Part shown: positions 34,994 to 44,900 of the stretch, piece after piece
Numbering within the stretch: position 1 is the stretch's first letter
Layout: the number at the start of each line of letters is the position of its first letter
Source: Chitinophagaceae bacterium
GTDB lineage: Bacteria > Bacteroidota > Bacteroidia > Chitinophagales > Chitinophagaceae
NCBI GenBank assembly: GCA_019745155.1
Contig: JAIETM010000002.1
Span: forward strand, 62,001-126,000
Direction: 5' to 3'
DNA: 64,000 bases
Notes under the pieces: model-generated
Database searches by the model: none
Seen by the model: the letters and a program-made list of their open reading frames with translations, nothing else
Told to the model about the DNA's origin: nothing
Made by a program: the position numbers and the translations under genes

Positions 34994-36777
34994 TGCGAAA
35001 ACTGATTATATGTATGCTGTTTCCGTGTATGCTGCAAGCGCAGCAGGCAGATAGCCTTGCAGCAACTGTGTATACAAAAATTCCGGATACGAGTAAAATT
35101 GTGAACCTTTCTCTCGCATTGAATCTGTATGCAGCCAACGATATTGATAAAGCAGCACAGATGGCGCATATGGCAGATTCAATTGCCAAACTTGTTCCGC
35201 AAGTTTTCTATCAAGGTCGTGCTGTATTGATGCAGGGACTTGTACTGTACTTTCGCAATGATGCGGAAGCGGCTATTGCTGCTTTTACAAAAGCACTGCG
35301 TTTGTTTGAACAATCTGGTAATGTCTTTTATCAAGGAAGGACCCTGAATAATATTGCCAGTGCGTATAGGCTAAGGGAGAAGCCTAAAGAGACGGAAATA
35401 TTTTACTTGAAAGCGTTACAGCTATTCAGACAAGTAAAGCAGGAAGATTGGATTGCCAATGTTGCTTTTAACCTGGGCATTGTTCAGATTGATCTGAAAG
35501 AGCTGGATTCAGCTGAAACGCATATCAAAACCGCTTATCAGTACTTTTCAAAAACCAATAATGAAACATTCATTGTTCGGTGTCTGAATGAGTTAGGCAA
35601 TATCAGACTATTGCAAAAAGAATATAAGGAAGCACTTGGCTTCTTCTCACAAGCATATGATTTATTGAAAGAAACTGATGACCAGATCATGCTTGGTGCA
35701 GTTGCATCTGGTATGGGCGAAACCTATCTAGCCATGAAGCAATATGCTGCTGCTGAAAAATACCTCTTAAATAGCTATGCACTCTTCAGACAAATGGAGC
35801 AACTGGATTATACAAAGCAAGTACTTGCTTCACTAACCCAGCTCTATGAGGCAAAAGGAGATTTTCGTCTGGCTTTTCAATATCAGCATGAATTTATTCG
35901 AATCAAGGATAGTTTGTTCAATCAGGAGAAGGATCAGCGCATGCTGGAAACCATCAAAAAATATGAACTGGATATCAAAGAAGCACAGCTGAAGGCACAG
36001 GACGCGGTGATCCAGCAAAAAAAAATCGAACAGATTTTATATGTAACAGGCTTGCTCCTTTTATCAGGCTTGGTGATGGTACTCCTTTTTTACTATAGAC
36101 AGAAGCAGGCATCTAATCGCGCACTTGCGGAAAAAAATGAGATTATTGGTAAGGCATTACAGGAAAAAGAAGTATTGCTAAAAGAGATTCACCATCGAGT
36201 GAAGAATAACCTGCAGGTCATCAGTAGTTTGCTCAACCTACAAAGCAAAAATATTATTGATGAAAATGCTTTGGCTGCCATACGAGATGGTAGAGACCGA
36301 GTGAAGAGTATGGCTTTGATACACCAAAACCTGTATAGAGATGATGATTTGACTAGCGTTGATGTGCGCGACTATATCGATAAGCTTACGCAAAGTCTGT
36401 TTCACTCTTACAATATCAATAAAGAGCGGGTAAACCTAACAACACATATTGATGAGTTACAATTAGATGTTGATGTTGTTGTGCCACTGGGCCTGATTTT
36501 GAATGAACTCATTAGTAATGCATTGAAGTATGCATTTGAACAAGTAGAGAATGGTGGTTTGTTACGGGTTTCACTCACAAGAGAGTTTGATCAGTTGGTT
36601 TTACAGGTACAAGACAATGGAAGGGGCTTGCCTGAGAGTCTGAATATGGATAAGCCGGCATCTATGGGTTATCAGCTCATCAAATCTTTGACACAGAAAC
36701 TAAAAGCCACTATTTCAATAGAAGGTAATAATGGCACTTTGGCCAAAATGATCATCCCTTATAACTTTTCCTCATGA
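34990..36777 (+). CDS. Second TPR-containing sensor histidine kinase (HisKA_2 type)
   Basis: This 595-aa paralog of the upstream kinase has a signal peptide (ending MLQAQ), TPR-like repeats (about residues 60-310), a coiled coil, a membrane helix (about 356-374), HisKA_2 with KEIHHRVKNNLQVISSLLNLQ (His401/His402) and HATPase (about 480-595). The HisKA_2 DNA is nearly identical to that of its neighbour over the KEIHH motif region, while the sensor parts differ in length and sequence. It starts 4 nt inside the preceding gene and overlaps the response regulator by 4 nt. Two sensors feeding one regulator, or a heterodimer, are the natural hypotheses. Confidence 0.93.
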   Translation: MMRKLIICMLFPCMLQAQQADSLAATVYTKIPDTSKIVNLSLALNLYAANDIDKAAQMAHMADSIAKLVPQVFYQGRAVLMQGLVLYFRNDAEAAIAAFTKALRLFEQSGNVFYQGRTLNNIASAYRLREKPKETEIFYLKALQLFRQVKQEDWIANVAFNLGIVQIDLKELDSAETHIKTAYQYFSKTNNETFIVRCLNELGNIRLLQKEYKEALGFFSQAYDLLKETDDQIMLGAVASGMGETYLAMKQYAAAEKYLLNSYALFRQMEQLDYTKQVLASLTQLYEAKGDFRLAFQYQHEFIRIKDSLFNQEKDQRMLETIKKYELDIKEAQLKAQDAVIQQKKIEQILYVTGLLLLSGLVMVLLFYYRQKQASNRALAEKNEIIGKALQEKEVLLKEIHHRVKNNLQVISSLLNLQSKNIIDENALAAIRDGRDRVKSMALIHQNLYRDDDLTSVDVRDYIDKLTQSLFHSYNINKERVNLTTHIDELQLDVDVVVPLGLILNELISNALKYAFEQVENGGLLRVSLTREFDQLVLQVQDNGRGLPESLNMDKPASMGYQLIKSLTQKLKATISIEGNNGTLAKMIIPYNFSS

Positions 36778-37388
36778 GTGAAATACGCATTTTGATTGTT
36801 GAAGACGATCCCTTGATTGCAGCTGATATTGAACAGTGTTTGAACAGTATTGATTATGCAGTATCTGCTGTGGTGTACAATTACGCAGACGCGATTGCTG
36901 AATTAAAAGATCGCACCCCGGATGCAGCGCTGCTGGATGTGAATCTCGGAGAAGAAAAAGATGGGGTTGATATTGCATCTTTCATTCAGGAGCATATTAA
37001 AATACCCTTCATATTCCTGACTTCTTATGCCGATAAGCAGACCATTGCCAGAGCCAAAAAAGTACAACCCGCAGGCTATATCGTAAAACCCTTTGATGAA
37101 CGTGATCTGCTTGCTGGTTTGGATATTGCCATGTACAATTATGCCATGTTGCAGAATGCACAACAGCCTAAGCTTTCAATTATCGCGATTAATAAGGTGC
37201 TGAAGAACCCGCTCAGTCAACGGGAATTTGAAATTCTGGAAGCCCTGTATGAGGGGAAAACCAACCAGCAGCTGGCGGAGCAGTTTTATGTGTCCGTAAA
37301 TACGATCAAAACCCATGTTTACAGCCTGTATACCAAGCTGGACGTGTCTTCCAGAACAGAAGCCATAGCCAAAATCAGGCGACTCTAA
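36774..37388 (+). CDS. LuxR/NarL-type response regulator
   Basis: The 204-aa protein has a receiver domain (residues 1-125) with the acidic pocket EDD (10-12), phospho-acceptor Asp55 in LLDVNLG, the Thr/Ser switch in FLTSY and a Lys in VKPFDE. A C-terminal LuxR-type HTH (about 145-204) has the family sequence LSQREFEILEALYEGKTNQQLAEQFYVSVNTIKTH. It is the DNA-binding output of the two upstream kinases, with which it is translationally coupled. Candidate targets are the adjacent T9SS protein gene, 70 nt downstream, or remote genes; nothing in the sequence decides this. Confidence 0.95.
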   Translation: MSEIRILIVEDDPLIAADIEQCLNSIDYAVSAVVYNYADAIAELKDRTPDAALLDVNLGEEKDGVDIASFIQEHIKIPFIFLTSYADKQTIARAKKVQPAGYIVKPFDERDLLAGLDIAMYNYAMLQNAQQPKLSIIAINKVLKNPLSQREFEILEALYEGKTNQQLAEQFYVSVNTIKTHVYSLYTKLDVSSRTEAIAKIRRL

Positions 37389-37458
37389 TTTCATACTTTG
37401 GGGTGAGTAGCAGGGGATTAAGGTATTCTACTTTAGTAGTGCCTTAAACAATGATCAC

Positions 37459-40400
37459 ATGAAAAAAATGCTACGCACACTAATCATCTGCACTTTACTG
37501 TTCTTTTCGCATACGCTGGTAAAAGGACAAGCTTTTGTTGCTGATGTTGAAGCTATTTATGGTGGAACAATTCGCACGATTACTGGCGATGCCCTTACAG
37601 TTGATAGCTTTAAGCTGGTGGTATCTACAGAGAGCGCCAATTCCATTTTTTACGCCAATGTAACTGGCTTGGGAACACCCTCTATTGGTGCATTTAAAGT
37701 GCTTCCCGCAGCCAATAGTGCTGCCGGTTTTGGTAGTGGCATATCGCAACTAGCGTATCATGCAAATTCAAGAAGGATTTTCTGGAGTTTCAATGGGGCC
37801 ATATACTCTGCAACAGAAACGGCAACAACAGCAACCAAAGCCATTAATGGTGTTCAAACCATAGACCTCAAGATAAAAGGGAATAAGCTGTTATATACTG
37901 TGTATGATCCTGGTGCCAGCAGACTCACCCTTACAGAAGGCAATCTGGATGCCAGCGGTAATTTTACACTTGGCTCAAGCTTGAATATCAACTCATGGAC
38001 CAATCCTAATGCACAAGTAGTGATATCCAGAAATGGAGATAGTATTTACGTGTTTGGTCCTGGTAGTACACCTCAGATAGTAAGAGTGAATGCAAAATTT
38101 AATAGCAGTCTTAGCTTTTCAGCAACAACAACAGCTACAATCACACATACAATTGGCGCAACCAATAACTGGTCTGTAATGGGCGTAGCACCTGATGGAA
38201 GAATTTTTCTTGGTGCCACCGGTACCGGCAATACAAAAGTATTTGCATACAAAGATTATGGGGTTACAGCTTTTACAGAAGTCAATACAGGCATTGCGGG
38301 AGGTATAGGTTCCAATATTGATTTTGATAATAGTTTTTTTGGTAATTATTATGTGTACTGTGCTTCTGTTTACAGCAATAATAAAGGTGTTGCCGGTACT
38401 TGGCAAAATTTTGGTCATGCAGGCTTTCAAACACATCCCAACGACGGCGCTGTATTTTATCTCAAAGACGGCCTTGCCGGTGGTGTTGTTGCCATGACGA
38501 GTGATCAGGGCTTGGCTTGGAGTAGAAATGGTGGCGCCAATATGGTTGAAATCAATGATGGTATTGAAGCAGTACAGGTGAACGATTTTGATATGAACAC
38601 TGCTAAGACCCATGGCTGGTTAGCCAGTAAAGCAGGTGTTCGATTGGTGTCCAATTACAATACTGGTGCTAAGTCATGGTCTTCAGCGATGTTTCCAAAC
38701 GGTGATGGTTCACCCTACTATTCTGCTGAAATGATTGCAGATAATACCAATCAGGCTTATGTGGGTAATGTACGCATCTACAAAACAACCAATGGTGGTA
38801 CTACCTGGAATCAGGTTTTCACACCAGAAACGGCGCCTTATAACTTTACAAGCAGCGCTGTAGCCGAAGCGATAGAAGTATGTAAATACAATACCAATAT
38901 TGTGATGGTTGGTTATTCGCAGAATAATGGTGATGGTGGATGCTTCTACTCACTCAATGGCGGTACCAGTTGGACACAATTGCGTATCAAGGCGAGTGTA
39001 GATGGTCCTGATATTGATGTGAATGATATTGTCTTTACACAAGAAAGCGGAAAGATTATTGCATATATCGGTGTGGAATATACTGTAACACACAATGGTG
39101 TTTATAGAGCCGAGTTTGATGGCACCAGTACTTGGACGTTGACACAAAACACAACATTGGCTAATTCAGGAGACGGTATCTCCCTTCCATTCAATGTGCG
39201 CGATCTAGATGTAAGTGTTTCCGGTGATACGGTTTTATTTGTGGGTACCAGCGGTAGCGCAGGCTCTGGTAATGGTTTTTTCAAGATCATCAGTAGTGAT
39301 AATAAGTGGTATAAGATCAATGTCAACACCAGCAGTTTATCACTCACTTCTATTAATGCAGGCTGTCTTGGAAAGGATACTGTGTTCCTTAGTCAGGATA
39401 ATAAAATTGCCTATTCCTTGATTACAAAAGGCACCATGGTGCTGAAAGATTATTCGCAATTGGCAATTGGAACATACACCAATCACTTATACTACGATGC
39501 CCTAGTTGCGGGAGGCTCTACCGGATTTTACGCTTTTAATCCCATTGGTGAGTTACCCAGGGTTTCTGTTCCTATCGTTGGTGTGGCCATCTGTTCTGGA
39601 GGAACAGGTAGTATCAATGCCACGAGTAATGTAACAGGTACATATAAATGGTATCGGGATAGTGTGTTGATTCAGGGAGCAAATAGCGCCAGTTTAAGTG
39701 TTACGCAAGCGGGTACTTATGTGGCAGTGATTACCGCAAGCAATGGTTTGCAAGGTTCTTCAGATGAAGTGATTGTTACGGTGAATAGCGGACCAACACT
39801 TTCCACAGCTGCGGGTTCAGCCGTTACTTTCTGTCAGGGTGGTAGTGTAACACTCACTGCCACAGCTACAGCCACTGCTTATCAGTGGATGAAAGACAAC
39901 AGTAATATCTCGGGTGCGACAACAGCAACATATACAGCTACAAGCAGCGGTAGTTATACGGTGGGAGCAACAGGATCCAATGGTTGTATAACAGTATCCT
40001 CACCTATTACTGTTCAGGTGAATAGTCTGCCTACCACTACTGTAACAGCAGGTGGTACTACTACCTTCTGTGATCCGGGTAGCGTTACTCTTACAGCTGC
40101 ATCAGGAACAGGGTATGTGTATCAGTGGTTGAAAGACAATAGTGCTGTTAGTGGCGCCACCAATGCTGCTTATACAGCTACCTCCGGAGGCGCATATCGC
40201 GTGCGAGTGCAAGATGGTAATAGTTGTGTTGATACATCTGCTGCAACAACTGTAACGGTGAAAGCCAGTCCAACCGCGACAATCACGGCTGCTAGTGCCA
40301 CCAGCTTTTGCACACCGGGTTCTGTAGTATTGAATGGCAATACCGGTACCGGATTAACTTATCAGTGGTTGAAGGACAATAGTGCTGTCAGCGGTGCTAC

Positions 40401-40980
40401 CAATGCAAGCTATACTGCATCAGAGTCTGGCGCATATACATTGCGTGTAACCAATAGCAACAGTTGTTCCACTACCTCTGCAGCAACAACGGTACTTGCT
40501 TCGGTTGTGCCTAAGCCAACCATCAGTCAGCAGGCAGATACATTGATCAGCAGTGCGAGCTCAGGTAATCAGTGGTATCTCAATACAGCTGCCATCAATG
40601 GTGCAACCAATCAGAAGTATAAAATCATGAATAGTGGAACCTATACTTTACAGGTAACCAATACTCTTGGTTGTAAGAGTGAGACTTCAGCCAGCTTCCC
40701 TGTTGTGATCACCGCTTTGAGTAATATTGATGTAACTGGCAAAGAATGGAAATTGTATCCAAACCCAGTAGTTGGTAATACTTTATTCATCAGTAGAAGA
40801 ACTACTGCAACTGGTAAAGCCAGTGCACAGATTCTCTTGCAGAATGGAAGGGTACAGTCTGAAAAACAGATCAACAGTAATGATCAGATGGAGTTAAATC
40901 AATTACCCGCAGGTATCTATTTCCTCCGCATTACTGAGAAAAATGGAACCACTTCAATCATGCGCTTCATCAAATTATAA
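37459..40980 (+). CDS. Large secreted Ig-repeat protein with T9SS type A sorting domain
   Basis: The 1173-aa protein begins with a signal peptide (ending LVKGQ). Residues 30-700 are strand-rich with BNR/sialidase-like blades (NGGTTWNQVF near 440, NGGTSWTQL near 505). Five Ig-like domains of about 80 residues follow (about 705-1080), sharing the WxxDNSxxSGA motif, and then a complete T9SS C-terminal sorting domain (about 1095-1173) with WKLYPNPV, NQLPAGIYFLRI and MRFIKL. Such proteins are carried across the outer membrane by the type IX system and fixed to the surface or released. The Ig part suggests adhesion or display. It lies just downstream of the response regulator. Confidence 0.93.
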   Translation: MKKMLRTLIICTLLFFSHTLVKGQAFVADVEAIYGGTIRTITGDALTVDSFKLVVSTESANSIFYANVTGLGTPSIGAFKVLPAANSAAGFGSGISQLAYHANSRRIFWSFNGAIYSATETATTATKAINGVQTIDLKIKGNKLLYTVYDPGASRLTLTEGNLDASGNFTLGSSLNINSWTNPNAQVVISRNGDSIYVFGPGSTPQIVRVNAKFNSSLSFSATTTATITHTIGATNNWSVMGVAPDGRIFLGATGTGNTKVFAYKDYGVTAFTEVNTGIAGGIGSNIDFDNSFFGNYYVYCASVYSNNKGVAGTWQNFGHAGFQTHPNDGAVFYLKDGLAGGVVAMTSDQGLAWSRNGGANMVEINDGIEAVQVNDFDMNTAKTHGWLASKAGVRLVSNYNTGAKSWSSAMFPNGDGSPYYSAEMIADNTNQAYVGNVRIYKTTNGGTTWNQVFTPETAPYNFTSSAVAEAIEVCKYNTNIVMVGYSQNNGDGGCFYSLNGGTSWTQLRIKASVDGPDIDVNDIVFTQESGKIIAYIGVEYTVTHNGVYRAEFDGTSTWTLTQNTTLANSGDGISLPFNVRDLDVSVSGDTVLFVGTSGSAGSGNGFFKIISSDNKWYKINVNTSSLSLTSINAGCLGKDTVFLSQDNKIAYSLITKGTMVLKDYSQLAIGTYTNHLYYDALVAGGSTGFYAFNPIGELPRVSVPIVGVAICSGGTGSINATSNVTGTYKWYRDSVLIQGANSASLSVTQAGTYVAVITASNGLQGSSDEVIVTVNSGPTLSTAAGSAVTFCQGGSVTLTATATATAYQWMKDNSNISGATTATYTATSSGSYTVGATGSNGCITVSSPITVQVNSLPTTTVTAGGTTTFCDPGSVTLTAASGTGYVYQWLKDNSAVSGATNAAYTATSGGAYRVRVQDGNSCVDTSAATTVTVKASPTATITAASATSFCTPGSVVLNGNTGTGLTYQWLKDNSAVSGATNASYTASESGAYTLRVTNSNSCSTTSAATTVLASVVPKPTISQQADTLISSASSGNQWYLNTAAINGATNQKYKIMNSGTYTLQVTNTLGCKSETSASFPVVITALSNIDVTGKEWKLYPNPVVGNTLFISRRTTATGKASAQILLQNGRVQSEKQINSNDQMELNQLPAGIYFLRITEKNGTTSIMRFIKL
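39796..40515 (+). repeat. Three in-frame 240-bp repeats coding for Ig-like domains
   Basis: The sequence TATCAGTGG plus neighbours recurs at 39880, 40120 and 40360, exactly 240 bp apart, which is 80 codons. The second and third copies match closely around GACAATAGTGCTGT. More diverged Ig-like units flank them on both sides. Repeats of this kind can change number by recombination. Confidence 0.85.
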
Positions 40981-40997
40981 CATCCTAAATCACCAAT

Positions 40998-41378
40998 ATG
41001 AAAAAGCTATTTCTCTTAGGCCTGCTGTTTTTAAGCATCGCACAGTTTTCCTGTAAGAAAGCAGATAAAGAAGCACAGCTGGCCTTGAAACTGGTTACCG
41101 ATAACCCGGCAAAATCTACAAGCAATAGCCATGCTTTTAAGATTGAAATCACTAGTAAACTACCTGCTTCCGGCGTAGAAATTACAGTTGATGTTAAGCG
41201 GGAAGACAATAATGCGCAGGTGTACAGTTTGAAGTACACAGCCACACAAGCAAGTACCGATGTGACCATTACCGGTTTGCCTGCTGGTCAGACTTACTGT
41301 GTGGCCAATATATCTGCTGTTTCACTAAATACACCGTCTAATACCTGGGCTGGCTCGTTCAGGGTATTGTGGAAATAG
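40998..41378 (+). CDS. Hypothetical lipoprotein, beta-sandwich-like
   Basis: The 126-aa product has a lipoprotein signal peptide (FLSIAQFSCKKAD, Cys19) and a mature part of about 105 residues with an alternating strand pattern (HAFKIEITSKL, GVEITVDVKRED, TDVTITGLPAGQTYCVANI), like a fibronectin type III fold. No enzyme motif is present. It follows the T9SS protein by 17 nt and could be its co-transcribed partner. Confidence 0.8.
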   Translation: MKKLFLLGLLFLSIAQFSCKKADKEAQLALKLVTDNPAKSTSNSHAFKIEITSKLPASGVEITVDVKREDNNAQVYSLKYTATQASTDVTITGLPAGQTYCVANISAVSLNTPSNTWAGSFRVLWK

Positions 41379-41405
41379 ACAAACGCTTTTTTGAGGGGGA
41401 TTAGC

Positions 41406-41436
41406 AGGGGGCTTTGCATACGCAGGCCCCTTTTTT
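41406..41436 (+). terminator. Intrinsic terminator
   Basis: AGGGG (41406-41410) pairs with CCCCT (41427-41431) around a partly structured loop, followed by a run of T, 27 nt after the lipoprotein gene. Confidence 0.65.
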
Positions 41437-41482
41437 ACAATTTTTCTATTATACAATCGTTATTAGCTTATAACCTCATCCT

Positions 41483-41935
41483 ATGGCCGTTTTCCGTAGC
41501 CTCATGGCTTCTGAGCTAATCACGATCTTGCAGAATATCTCCGGTATTCGGCAATCCCTACCAACCAGATTTGAGTTAAAGCCACATGAGCGTCGCAGCA
41601 TGTTCAAGCTTAATACTAAGCGAATTGATTTTGTCAAGAAGGCATTGAACTTCATGAAGCGCTATCCTTCTACTGTGCCAGCTTATGTGGATGTGCAGCA
41701 TTGTAATACTTGCATGCATTTATATGAACAGTATAGTGAGATATTAGAAGAGCTGGAAAAAGTAAAGCAACAAGTAGAAGATACCAAGCACATGTTGGGG
41801 AATGAAATCATGAAACAAACCAAAGCCTATTTCCATCATTCAAAAAATGGGATGTCGGCAGGCAATAAAGAATATGCAGAAGTATACAAAGAACTAAAGC
41901 CAGATTATGCCGTTGGCAGAAACTGTGCTAAATAA
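41483..41935 (+). CDS. Hypothetical cytoplasmic protein with coiled coil
   Basis: The 150-aa product has no signal peptide. It has a helical N-terminus with RFELKPHERRSMFKLNTKRIDFVKKAL, a short Cys/His motif in QHCNTCMHLY (about residues 73-82) and a coiled coil from about 83 to 115 (EQYSEILEELEKVKQQVEDTK). I do not recognise the family. Two Cys and two His close together could bind a metal, but that is a guess. The stop codon overlaps the left arm of the terminator palindrome that follows. Confidence 0.65.
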   Translation: MAVFRSLMASELITILQNISGIRQSLPTRFELKPHERRSMFKLNTKRIDFVKKALNFMKRYPSTVPAYVDVQHCNTCMHLYEQYSEILEELEKVKQQVEDTKHMLGNEIMKQTKAYFHHSKNGMSAGNKEYAEVYKELKPDYAVGRNCAK

Positions 41936-41963
41936 AAATCCCCACAGTACTGTGGGGATTTTT
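41934..41963. terminator. Bidirectional intrinsic terminator (perfect 30-bp palindrome)
   Basis: The 15-bp arms AAAAATCCCCACAGT / ACTGTGGGGATTTTT separate the convergent genes at 41483 (+) and 41978 (-). The core ATCCCCACA...TGTGGGGAT is the same as that of the hairpin at 23791. Confidence 0.93.
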
Positions 41964-41977
41964 AATGATTTGCTTAT

Positions 41978-44900
41978 TTACTTAAGCTCTTTCATCAATT
42001 CTTTTACAGCAGCTTCTAACTGTTGGTCAACACCTTTCTTCACCTGCTCGTATTCATTCATCACTTTGATATCTGGTTCTGTTTGCCAGTTCTCTAAGTA
42101 GCGACCATTATTGGCTTTTACACCAACAGGAGGTGCGCCCCAACGAATACCAGTATCCATCAGGCCTTCCCATCCGGCGAAAGTACAGGTGCCAGGCACA
42201 GGCATACCAACCAGTTTACCTACATTGATTTCCTTTACCATGTATGCATAGCAGTGACCATCGCTATAGTTGGCTTCATTGGCGATAGAAATACTCGGCT
42301 TGGTCCAGCGGAAATTTGGTTCGTAACCATTGCTACGAATATCATTACCATATTCCATGAATTTCTTACCACTTAAGAATGTAGCCAGATCAGCAACCAA
42401 GTCGCCACCACCATTATTACGGGTATCTACCACAATTCCTTTTTTGTGGAAATACTTACCCATGATTTCTTCATAAGTAGTTCTGAACGCACCATCATTC
42501 ATACCTGGGATATGTACATAGCCCAAAGCACCACCGCTGAGCTTTTCTACTTCGTCGGCATTACGCTTCACCCAACGTCTGTAGAGCAACCCGTTTTCTT
42601 CTCCAGTAGAGATGGGCTTTACGGTAACCTCTTTCTTAGTGGTACCATCAATGATGGTCAGTAATGTTGGCTTGCCAGATTTTCTGTTCAGGTATTGTGC
42701 CAGGTCTTTATCCGCAGTGATGATTTCGCCATCAATAGATTCGATAATCATTCCAGCTTGAACATTTAAACCGGCTTTGTCTAGCGGACCATCTTTGATG
42801 ATTTCAAGAATCTTTACACCATTGCCCTTGTGTGCTGCATCGTAGAATGCACCTAGAGATGCAGTGGCATCACCGGAAGGATTGAATCCACTGTATCCGC
42901 TACCGCTATGGCTTACATTTAGCTCACCGAGTAATTCACTCAGCATTTCACTGAATTCGTAGTTATTGCCTATAGATGGGATGTACTTATCGTAATCGGG
43001 TTTATAGCTGTCCCAATCAATACCATGGAAGGTTTTGGTATAGAAAGTTTTCTTGGTTCTTCTCCACACATGATCAAACATGGCTTGTCTTTCTGCTGTA
43101 GTGTTCACCATCATCTCACCATTGATGCTCACACGATCTTGCTTAGAAGATGCAGGATCTAATTTGATCACACTACCATCTGTAGAGATGAAGATATTCT
43201 TCTGATCCTTATCCCAGCTCATGGCCGCAAAGCCAGCGTTCAAAGGAACCAGCATCTTGGTTTCACGTGAACGCAGGTTGGTGCTCCACAAGTTCATGCC
43301 TCTTTCAAAGCGTGCGAGGTAATAGAGTGTTTCTCCATCCTTGCTCACCAGTGCGTCTCCCATTGAAGAAGAGTGAATCGTTACTTTGGCTTTACGCAGC
43401 GTTAAGCCATCCCAATCAATCACAATACTATCTTTTGCAGGCGTCTTTTTCTTGCTGGTATCAGCTTTAGCTTTGTTGTCTTCGATTTCTTTCAACAGTG
43501 CCATTTCTTCTTTACTAAGTTTAAAGCGATCAAAGCTTTCTTTAGTGAAGAACATCATATAGGCATCGCTTTGCGCACTACCACTCATTGCTGCAGAACG
43601 TAAACCATCGCGATTACTCTGCCACAGCATGGCTTTACCACCCATTACCCACTTAGGTCTGTAGTCGTTGAAGCCGCTTTCAGTCAGGTTTACAATCTTT
43701 TTACCATCTGCACTTACCAAACCAACTTCACCTACAGCACTGCCCGGCATGGCATAATCAAATAACAACCACTTACTATCGGGACTCCATTGGAAGTACT
43801 GGTCATTTTCTACAAAAGCAAAGATTTGTTCTGTGTTCAGAATGGTTCTCGTTTGCTTAGAAGCCAGGTTGTATACTTTCACATAGTTTCTGTTCTCAAC
43901 AAATGCAATCTCTTTGCCATCTGGTGAATACAGGGGTTGTGTATTGTCATTATTATTTTCAATCAATGCATTTTCTTTCAGTAAAGTAGATGCATAGAAA
44001 TACAACTCATCTGCACGAACCATTCTGGTTTCATGAATACTCCACTTATTATTACGCTCAGAGGCATAGATAATAGACTTACCATCCGGTGAAAATCCAA
44101 CACTGTTTTCTTGTACCGGTGTATTGGTGATGCGCTTAGTAATACCACCTTCTACACTGCTTACGAAAACTTCTCCACGGAAGATAAAAGCGATTTCTTT
44201 TCCATTAGGCGAAACTGCAATACCACTACCACTATTCACACGAACCAGTTGCTCATCATTTCTGCGCGCATCAGCTGAAATACGCACATTCACTTGTTGT
44301 GCTTTGCTGCCAGCTTTCATAGTGTACAACTGTCCATCATAGCTAAAGCAGAGCGTTCCGTCATTGGCAGCACTCAGAAAACGAACTGGATGTTTCTTGA
44401 AAGAAGTGAGCTGCTCGCTCTTGCCACCAGTCAATGCCATTTTGTGTACGTTGAAACTGCCGCTTTCTTCGCTTAGGTAGAACATCGCTTTTTCACCATC
44501 AGTCAAAATGGGTGAACGATCTTCTCCATTAAAAGCAGTGAGCTTTGTATGCTTATCAGCTTTGCTGTCATAGATCCAGATATCACGGGCGATAGCAGAA
44601 GTATGGTGTTTACGCCATTCGTTCTCGCCGCCCTTTTTATCATGATAGATAATCTTGCTGCCGTCCTTACTGTATTTAGCATGCTCAGCAGGAGTAGTCA
44701 ACACTTGTACTGGTCGGCCACCGCCTACACCCACAGTATAGAGTTCGGGCATGGAACCTGTTGGGAACTGACGGTTGCTAGCCATATCCATTCTTGCAGA
44801 ACCGAATAAGATTTGCTTATCATCAGGAGAGAAGTCGTAGGGATATTCTGCAACAGAATGATAAGTAATACGCTTGGCTTCACCTCCATTGATTGAAATG

